Origin: Chromera velia | Lineage: Eukaryota > Sar > Chromeraceae | Reading direction: 5' to 3' | NCBI GenBank assembly: GCA_018398765.1 | Contig: JAHBMJ010001883.1 | Span: forward strand, 7,501-17,500 | DNA: 10,000 nt | Shown here: piece by piece, positions 1 to 7,788 of the stretch | Layout of the letters: each line of letters starts with the position of its first letter | Position numbering within the stretch: the stretch's first letter is position 1 | Made by a program: the position numbers and the translations under genes | The notes under the pieces: generated by a model | Told to the model about the DNA's origin: nothing | Seen by the model: only the letters and a program-made list of their open reading frames with translations | Databases searched by the model: none

Positions 1-850
1 CTGGGCGCGAATATAGCATCCCTCCGTCCCGATCGAGTGAATGGGGGCACCGTTCAAACTGCATCTCGATCATTCCGTTCAGAATGCGCTAGCTATAGCT
101 ATATATAGCTGCAGTCACGTCTTATTCTTGGGAGGGCTTCAATGGGAGAGTGGGCGCGCATTGCGCGCCGACGCGTATTTGGGATTTGCACATGGTATGC
201 ACACGCAGTATGGAGCTTATAGGCGGGTAGATTAGCGGATACACATACACAAACTTTATACGTTGTCACGCTGCTGGTCCCATTTTGCAGAATTCAACAC
301 AAGGGGAGCCACAGCCTAGGCCCTAGGCCACAGTGCTCTGGAGAAAACTACTTTAAACTAGTTGCCTCGGGGGGTAGCTCAGCTCTGCTGAGATTAGCCG
401 AGAGGCCCTGAGATCACACACACTCGCATAACGCATTTTTTCATTTTTTGGGGGGGGGGATCAGTTCTGTTTCCGTTACAATCGGTGTCACCCGAGTTCT
501 AAGATGTGCCCCTCAAGCAACTCGGAGCCGTGATCACATATGCCGGGGCTTTAATTACTTTGCGCATGCATGCCCCTCAAGTAACTCACACGGAGTTGCA
601 CATGCATATGACATGCGTGCGGTCCCGAAAAATATATTTCACTGCCATAGCCCCTGCCCCATAGCAGCACACAACTTAGATATGCCTAAGCCCCCAATGG
701 TGTGTATTAATTAGCAGACCCCTAAATAGCCCCCCGAGGCACACACCCAACTGGTTGGGTATATCCCGTTTACAACATTCTAAGATTGATGTGAATTAAT
801 ATGAATCCCACAAAAATAATATTTTTGTTTAGGTCTATACGATCGAGACG
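1..850. other. Left flank, no gene recognised
   Basis: I see no supportable gene here. The longest open frames are under 90 codons, lack recognisable domains and show no splice-linked partner. The stretch holds a perfect 14-bp palindrome (97-110), a GC hairpin with 7-bp arms (153-159 and 163-169), a T-run followed by a G-run (about 434-459), two near-identical 17-bp direct repeats (507-523 and 571-587, one mismatch) and a 7-bp-arm palindrome at 745-760. It is unrelated to the array that begins at 851. Confidence 0.6.
364..740. repeat. Possible MITE-like element bounded by 11-bp inverted repeats
   Basis: GCCTCGGGGGG at 364-374 is the exact reverse complement of CCCCCCGAGGC at 730-740, giving a 377-bp interval with no coding potential. 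A 16-bp palindrome (745-760) lies just outside the right arm. I could not find a clear target-site duplication. A chance match of a GC-rich word is possible, so this is only a candidate. Confidence 0.2.
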
Positions 851-2899
851 CTGTGAAGTCCTACCCTGTGGCGCTACCCTTTGAGCCTTCGCATACACCA
901 TGACTGAGTGAGCCAGCATGCCACGCCACATTCCGCCGCCGTGCTTTGCTTCGTATGTATCGTGTGCGCATCGATCGAAGTCGAGTCTGACCCGGTCTGA
1001 CCTTTGCATTCAAACAACATGTCACTTGAGCAACGGATAGCATTGTTCGAGTCTGATGTCTGTTTATCACAGATCAAGAAAGCTCCTAAGAGTCTGAGAG
1101 AGAGGAATGAGTAGAAACCGTGTATAATAGAATAAATCTAGCCAATTGGAATACCAGATCGCGCTAAAACTTAAACTGATGTAGGGACAAACCTTCTGTA
1201 AACTGTTGCCTGACTGAGTGTTGCTCACGTTCCTTCTCTAGATCTTCTTAAGGTTCTCATCCTTGCTTTAGCTTCTGTCTGGACGCCATAAGGTGGCCGG
1301 ACAGAAGGGATAAAACATTGTTGTGAACGCTCAGCTCGATGAGTATCGACACTCAAGTACCTTCTATGATGGAGACCAGATCTGCCCTTTTGCGCAACAG
1401 TTGGAAACCGATTGCAACGATACGGGCACGGTCAGGCAAAGACCATGAGTGAGGGAATTCAGCGTTCTCTTGCGTCCCAAGCTGCCCGGAGCCCTCTTTT
1501 TGAGATCATTGTGGTGGACTGGGAACTCGGGGTGGCGTTCCTGATTGGAGAAGTGGATCAGAGACCTCTGCATAGAACCGATCGTAGAGATGTTGCTTGG
1601 TGTTGCTTGGACTTTGGAGTGACTCCATCTCATGGAGATTGCTGTCTACGAGTGCATCACAAATGAAACGGCCAGTAGATTGCTTCTTTTACTTGCTGTT
1701 TTGTGAGTGTATGACTAGTTCTGTACCTAATCGATTGGAACTGGTGTGTGCATGTCTGGCATTGACTCTGTTGTTTACTGCGTGCATGTCTGCACATGAC
1801 TGACTGTCCACATTTGGTCTGACTCTGTAAGCCGGTGTGTGCACTTATTCATGGTGGTTGGCATCTTTATGCGATAATCCTTTTATATTGAAATCATGCG
1901 AAAGGTATAGGCGCTTAGTAGGAAGCTGAGTGTGCCACGGCCCTACAACCACTCCATCCATTGTATACACATGCACGTGAAGTCGTCGGGACTTCCCTCC
2001 AAGAGAGCGAAGCTGAGAGAGTTCTTTTTGCTGCAAAGTGACATGCTGTTGGAAGCTGAGAAGACTTGCACTTTCGATCTTGATGTTGAGCCAGGAGGCA
2101 TTGGATATATTTGATGCCCCTCAGGGAATGGCAGGCCTGAAGTAGAAAAAGTCAAGTGTGTGACTGCTGCCGCGTGGCTGGGTTGCCCTATGATGGGTCG
2201 ATATGTCCCGGTAACCATTGCACCATTCCTCTCGACTGATAGTAAGAAGGTGGAAGAATTTGAAGCTGGTGATGACTGCTCATGAAGCAAACGATCGAAC
2301 AATCAGAGCAATGCATCTCGAGGAGTGAGCTTATAACAGAGTGTTCTGAAGTCACTTGGTTTGGCATGGTAGCTTAGTGAGAACGAGGATAGCCGACATA
2401 CAAACAGGCTTTCAGGAAGTTATGAGTGGAGCAGTATGTAGCTACACCCTTTTCTTTTCCCTACATCCCTTTGTAGCTGTTAACAATTCGTTGACGCCGA
2501 GTTAGACACACACATATGGGCATCGTGCTCCTGGACTAGCTGGTACTGGAGACCCACAACTCTGATCGAGTCTTCCGGTCAACCACATACACAGGCGCTG
2601 GAGAGGTGCTTTTATTGGTGCCACCAGTATCTGCATCAGGCGCCTATCTTTAGGTGATCTTAGACTTGCGAGCACGCCTCACATATTGTGGCACTTTGAG
2701 ATCGTTCTGATTTACGTGACGCCTTGAATATTTTGATATAGATGCCATTGAGATGAAGTTCTCGGAGCTCTGACAACTTCTACAGCGACTTGGATGAGAT
2801 CCATTTTAGGTATGGAAACGTATGGCATATTGCTCGGTCTTTTCATTTATTGATCGCGAGGACGCGATTTTCCTGTCCCGGACCGTGGCCGGGGGAGAT
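851..2899. repeat. Array unit 1 (2049 bp)
   Basis: This is the leftmost unit. Its left edge at about 851 is abrupt: the sequence immediately upstream (to 850) does not match the bases upstream of units 2 and 3, which are alike. It contains 205 bp (about 2217-2421) that unit 2 lacks, and lacks two 6-bp segments found in unit 2. Confidence 0.85.
1272..1307. repeat. Conserved 36-bp hairpin, unit 1
   Basis: Arms 1272-1282 and 1297-1307 pair over 11 positions, with one G-T wobble. After one A-G mismatch, 1284-1287 pairs with 1292-1295 around an ATAA loop. The structure is symmetrical and uses all 36 bases. The sequence is identical in all three array copies. Confidence 0.75.
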
Positions 2900-4755
2900 C
2901 TGTGGAGTCCTACCCTGTGGCGCTGCCCTTTGAGCCTTCGCATACACCGTGACTGAGTGAGCCAGCATGCCGCGCCACATTCTGCCGCCATGCTTTGCTT
3001 CGTACGTGTCGTGCGCGCATCGATCGAAGTCGAGTCTGACCCGGTCTGACCTTTGCATTCAAACAACATGTCACTTGTCAATGAGCAACGGATATCATTA
3101 TTCGAGTCTGATGTCTGTTTATCACAGATCAAAAGAGCTCCTAAGAGTCTGAGAGAGAGGAATGAGTAGAAACCATGTATAATAGAATAAATCCAGCCGA
3201 TTGGAATACCAGATCGCGCTAAAACTTAAACTGATGTAGGGACAAACCTTCTGTAAACTGTTGCCTGACTGAGTGTTGCTCAGGTTCCTTCTCTAGATCT
3301 TCTTAAAGTTCTTATCCTCGCTTTAGCTTCTGTCTGGACGCCATAAGGTGGCCGGACAGAAGGGATAAAGCATTGTTGTGAATGCTCAGCTTGATGAGTA
3401 TCGACTCTCAAGTACCTTCTATGATAGAGACCAGATCTGCCCTTTTGCGCAACAGTTAGAAACCGATTGCAACGATACGGGCATGGTCAGGCAAAGACCA
3501 TAAGTGGGGGAATTCAGCGTTCTCTTACGTCCTAAGCTGCCCGGAGCCCTCTTTTTGAGATCATCGTGGTGGACTGGGAACTTGGGGTGGCGTTCCTGAT
3601 TCAATTTGGAGAAGTGGATCGGAGACCTCTGCATAGAACCGATCGTGGAGATGTTACTTGGTGTTGCTTGGACTTTGGAGTGACTCCATCTCATAGAGAT
3701 TGCCGTCTACGAGTGCATCGCAAATGAAACGGCCAGTAGATTGCTTCTTTTACTTGCTGTTCTGTGAGTGTATGACTAGTTCTATACCTAATCGATTGGA
3801 ACCGGCGTGTGCATATCCGGCGTTGACTCTGTTGTTTGCTGCGTGCATGTCTGCACATGACTGACTGTCCACATTTGGTCTGACTCTGTCAGCCAGTGTG
3901 TGCACTTATTCACGGTGGTTGGCATCTTTATGCGATAATCCTTTTATATTGAAATGATACGAAAGGTATAGGCGTTTAGTAGGAGGCTGAGTGTGCCATA
4001 GCCCTACAACCACTCCATCCATTGTGTACACATGCACGTGAAGTCGTTGGGACTTCCCTCCAAGAGAGCGAAGCTGAGAGAGTTCTTTTTGCTGCAAAAT
4101 GACATGCTGTCGGAAGCTGAGAAGACTTGCACTTTCGATCTTGATGTTGAGCCAGGAGGCATTGGATATATTTGATGCCCCTCAGGGAATAGCAGGCCTG
4201 AAGTAGAAAAAGTCAAGTGTGTGACTGCTGCCGCATGGCTGGGTTGCCCTGTGATAGGTCGATATGTCCCGGTAACCGTGAGTGGAGCAGTATGTAGCTG
4301 CACCCTTTTCTTTTTTCTACATCCCTTTGCAGCTGTTAACAATTCATTGACGCCGAGTTGGATACATACATATGGGCATCGTGCTCCTGAACTAGCTGGT
4401 GCTGGAGACCCACAACTCCGATCGAGTCTTCCGGTCAACCACATACACAGGCGCTGGAGAGGTGCTTTTATTGGTGCCACCAGTATCTGTATCAGGTGCC
4501 TATCTTTAGGTGATCTTGGACTTGCGAGCACGCCTCACATATTGTGGCACTTTGAGATCGTTCTGATTTACGTGACGCCTTAAATATTTTGATATGGATG
4601 CCATCGAGATGAAGTTCTCGGAGCTTTGACAACTTCTACAGCGACTTGGATGAGATCCATTTTAGGCATGGAAACGTATGGCATATTGCTCGATCTTTTC
4701 ATTTGTTGATCGCAAGGATGCGATTTTCCTCTCCCGGACCGTGGCCGGGGGAGAT
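2900..4755. repeat. Array unit 2 (1856 bp)
   Basis: Head-to-tail with unit 1. Relative to unit 1 it is missing 205 bp at about 4277-4279 and has gained TCAATG (3078-3083) and TCAATT (3601-3606). The net difference, 205 minus 12, accounts exactly for the 193-bp length difference. A minus-strand frame open over about 175 codons (4004-4531) has no ATG at its upstream end and is broken in unit 1, so I do not call it a gene. Confidence 0.85.
3327..3362. repeat. Conserved 36-bp hairpin, unit 2
   Basis: Identical over all 36 bases to the unit 1 hairpin at 1272-1307, although flanking bases carry several substitutions. Confidence 0.75.
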
Positions 4756-5222
4756 CTGTGGAGTCCTACCCTGTGGCGCTACCCTTTGAGCCTTCGTATG
4801 CACCGTGACTGAGTAAGCCAGCATGCCGCGCCACATTCCGCCGCCATGCTTTGCTTCGTACGTGTCGTGCGCGCATCGATCGAAGTCGAGTCTGACCCGG
4901 TCTGACCTTTGCATTCAAACAACATGTCACTTGAGCAACGGATAGCATTGTTCGAGTCTGATGTCTGTTTATCACAGATCAAGAGAGCTCCTAAGAGTCT
5001 GAGAGAGAGGAATGAGCAGAAACCGTATATAATAGAATAAATCCAGCCGATTGGAATATCAGATCGCGCTAAAACTTAAACTGATGTAGGGACAAACCTT
5101 CTGTAAACTGTTGCCTGACTGAGTGTTGCTCACGTTCCTTTTCTAAATCTTCTTAAGGTTCTTATCCTCGCTTTACCTTCTGTCTGGACGCCATAAGGTG
5201 GCCGGACAGAAGGGATAAAGCA
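4756..5222. repeat. Array unit 3, truncated copy (about 467 bp)
   Basis: This copy matches the start of units 1 and 2. It ends after AGGGATAAAGCA: units 1 and 2 continue with TTGTTGTGAA, whereas this copy continues with unrelated AT-rich sequence. The break lies about 10 bp beyond the conserved hairpin. It lacks the TCAATG insertion of unit 2, so it resembles unit 1 at that site. Confidence 0.85.
5177..5212. repeat. Conserved 36-bp hairpin, unit 3, next to the array end
   Basis: Identical to the hairpins of units 1 and 2. The array homology ends only about 10 bp further on, at 5222, so this hairpin sits at the right-hand junction of the array. Confidence 0.75.
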
Positions 5223-5733
5223 ACGTATAGATACTAAAGAAACTGCTAACTGTGGTTAAAGTTTTATTTTTGAAGGCTAAAAACCTAGCTAAAAGCGGTA
5301 AGCGTATGCGTCCCGGCAACGAATGAACAGCCGAATGAGCAGCGCGTTAGTCCTAAATTTGTATGTATAAGGTGGTATAAAGATAAGAAATGGCCAACAT
5401 AATTCTTAAAAACGGGGAAAAGACTTTTACGGAGTTGAGAGTTAGGTGATTGTCAGTGGATCAAAACTAAGCAGCCCAAATATGTTGAAATAATAGACGG
5501 AATATAAAAAATAACAAGCTTCAAACAAATAAAGCTAGAAATAAAGTACTCTAACTCAATGCCCCTAGTCTTCTATGCCGGTTTTAGGCGATCTAATTCT
5601 ATGTACACAACATAAGACTTAAAACCTAGCTTAAAACAAAATCTGTTTACACAACTACTAGTACTGGATCCAAACTATATCTAAAAACTCATTTTTTTTT
5701 GTGCGAATTTTGTGGATTGCGTTTTGATTTGTA
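5223..5733. other. AT-rich intergenic spacer
   Basis: About 510 bp between the array end and the 3' end of the carrier gene. It is visibly richer in A+T than either neighbour and has no meaningful open frame. AAAACCTAGCT followed by T/A-rich bases occurs twice (about 5279-5290 and 5620-5631). No RNA gene is recognisable. Confidence 0.6.
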
Positions 5734-5739
5734 TTTATT
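5734..5739 (-). promoter_or_regulatory. Candidate polyadenylation signal AATAAA
   Basis: Minus-strand AATAAA begins 18 bp after the carrier stop codon (TAA, 5759-5757), and an A-run on the same strand follows at about 5700-5692. The position suits a poly(A) signal with a very short 3' UTR, but the hexamer is common in AT-rich spacer and its use in this organism is unproven. Confidence 0.35.
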
Positions 5740-5756
5740 GTTTGTATGTCAGGCGA

Positions 5757-5961
5757 TTATGTGCCCCCAACAGTCACTGCCTTGACGGCTGCGGCCGCGG
5801 CGTTGGCCGACGGGCTCACGGGGAGCCCTGTAGACCCCGCCGCCACTCCTCCCAGAACGTCAAGGTAGATTTGCAGATCCTCCGTGTCGACCCGCAGGGC
5901 CTCCTTTACACCGTCGTACAGAAGAAACTGACCGCCCACGATGAAACCGCTCGTCAAAAGT
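5757..5961 (-). CDS. Carrier gene exon 7: helix 6, C-terminal tail and stop
   Basis: The acceptor GCCTGCAG precedes 5961, and its single first base completes the Arg codon split by the intron. Helix 6 reads LLTSGFIVGGQFLLYDGVKEAL (written in two parts: LLTSGFIVGG and QFLLYDGVKEAL), with the conserved Gln (392) and Tyr-Asp (396-397). About 45 further residues rich in Ala, Gly and Val follow to TAA at 5759-5757; this tail is longer than in many family members. Confidence 0.9.
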
Positions 5962-6449
5962 CTGCAGGCATTGATGTATGCATGTACACCCTCAGGAGAC
6001 TGACCAGAATGAACCAACGTCGGCCACTTCACTTACTCAAAATGCATGCAGAGAGACATTAAATGCATGCCACACCTCGACGTTCCAACCTACGAAGGTG
6101 CTGGGTGAGCCAGAATCCCTGTCCACTAAGCCAACATTTAACAGAAAGCTCACCAACTAGCCACATCAGTCAAGACCAACACAGACACACACGTTCTCTT
6201 CCCCAATCCTCCCGCTTCGTCTTTCTTCGCAAGTCAATCGGGATGAAAAAAAACGTCACTTCAATGCGAACAGCCCAGTGATGCATGGGCCCTCACGGAC
6301 CACTCAAACTTTTTTGTTGCTGTATGTAAATTTAAAAATCACCATGTACCGCTCAATCCAAGAAACACACACACACACACACACACACAAACAGAGGGAA
6401 AGAGAGAGAGGGAGAGAGAGGGGGAGAGAGAGAGAGAGAGAGAGAGAGA

Positions 6450-6480
<31 letters not shown>

Positions 6481-6730
6481 CGCACGCACGCACGGACCTG
6501 CCAAAGAGCCCAAAGAAGAACCCCCTCGGCCCAAACTCTTCGAACATCTGTGTTATGGTCTCTGCCACCCCGCTCTTCTGCTTGTTCACTCTCGACAGAA
6601 CCGAGTCGGCAGGTTGAGTCAGAACGGCAGAGAAGAGTCCAGCGATGACGCCGGAAAGTGCGGAGACCGCGAGTCTGCTTTGGGGCTCCTCCTGCCGTGA
6701 CATTCACATGCAGGCACGCGGCCGTGCGCG

Positions 6731-6767
<37 letters not shown>

Positions 6768-7172
6768 ACACACAAATACAGCCACGAAAGGCAGAGACTT
6801 CCATACAATGAGCCAAATCTGCATATGCAGAATCGATGTGACGCTTCCTGCCAGGCATGTGCGAGAAAGTTGCGAGGAAGGATCGGTCAAATCAGAGGAA
6901 TCGAGCATGAGATGAGAGAGAGAAGGTGAGACACATTATTAGATGCAGAAAAGACCGAGCCATGGGGGGTCGTGAATCATGGACAAATAGGCTGACTCAG
7001 TCACCGCATCCACGATCGAGACGACACCAAGGATCAGATCAATCGAAACATGTTCCTTCCTTCCTTCCTTCCTTCCTTCCTTCAGCATTCTGTCTCAAGT
7101 GCGTGCGCCCACGATGATTGATGTCCACTTGGTGCGCTCACTCCTTCAGCAGTTTGCAGAGAAAAGACAGAA

Positions 7173-7237
<65 letters not shown>

Positions 7238-7754
7238 GTTCTGGAATCATCCTTTGCCTTTTGTCAACCGGCAGACAGACCTGGAGGGACGGAACTGCAT
7301 CAAACACGGCCCTGCTGATGGCATCGAACCCAACAAATTTGGCAATGCCGAAAATCACCTGCACAAGCACACGGAAGAACAAGACAAAAAAAAAGGGCAG
7401 GAGCGAAGAAAGAGGGAATGAGATGGCAAATCCGCTCTCTCTCTCTCTCTCACTCTCAGACGAACATGTGGGTGCACACCCATGCGTGCATTGCGTACGC
7501 ACACAGAATCACTTGCCCTTCCACTCCCCTCCCGGCGTATCCAGACAGAAACGAACGACCATGCTGACCCACCCACCTGTCGGGCCATCAGAGGCAGCAG
7601 GCCTGCGTAGACCTGCCCCCATCCGTCCTCATCCACCAGCCGCTTCAAACCGTCAAAAAGGCCCACAGCGTACCCCGGCCTGTCGACAAGACGAACGCGC
7701 ACTGCCTCGCAGGGACAAATGTAGAGACAGGCAGTCACAGTCGCTGCGGCACCG

Positions 7755-7788
<34 letters not shown>

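Larger units (their letters stand above)
851..5222. repeat. Tandem array of a roughly 1.86-2.05 kb noncoding repeat (2.2 copies)
   Basis: Three copies are readable by direct comparison. The same word (GTCCTACCCTGTGGCGC) occurs at 858, 2907 and 4763. Similarity continues unbroken from 851 through the whole of unit 1, through unit 2, and into unit 3 until 5222. Units 1 and 2 are head-to-tail and about 95% identical over the part I compared base by base. No open frame is shared intact by both full copies: frames open in one copy meet stops or frame breaks in the other. I recognise no rRNA, tRNA, snRNA or retrotransposon protein motif. It could be a satellite-like or intergenic tandem repeat, or a segmental duplication of a degenerate mobile element. 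Confidence 0.9.

Noticed and set aside
374-410. TAGCTCAG-like A-box suggesting a tRNA or Pol III gene
   Set aside because: No matching B-box, acceptor stem or cloverleaf follows within tRNA length.
1045-1053. GTTCGAGTC, resembling a tRNA T-arm or B-box, in array units
   Set aside because: The flanking bases do not form a T-stem, and unit 2 has a changed base here (ATTCGAGTC).
1412-1666. 84-codon plus-strand open frame in unit 1
   Set aside because: It opens with TTG rather than ATG; unit 2 has an in-frame stop; substitutions between units are not biased to silent positions.
2217-2421. Recent intron gain or loss as the explanation of the 205-bp indel
   Set aside because: Neither strand shows GT-AG borders at the edges, and the surrounding sequence is not coding.
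4004-4531. 175-codon minus-strand open frame in array unit 2
   Set aside because: It has no ATG at its upstream end. In unit 1 the equivalent frame is cut by the 205-bp segment and additional stops, and no domain is recognisable.
851-5222. LTR retrotransposon, with array copies as LTRs
   Set aside because: The copies are directly adjacent with no internal coding region, primer site or polypurine tract, and the unit is much longer than the partial third copy would require.
5712-6062. Plus-strand 116-codon open frame
   Set aside because: It is antisense to the well-supported last exon of the carrier and has no features of its own.
6278-6700. Plus-strand frames rich in His-Thr and Arg-Glu across 6278-7914
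   Set aside because: They are translations of CA and GA microsatellites opposite the introns and exons of the carrier gene.
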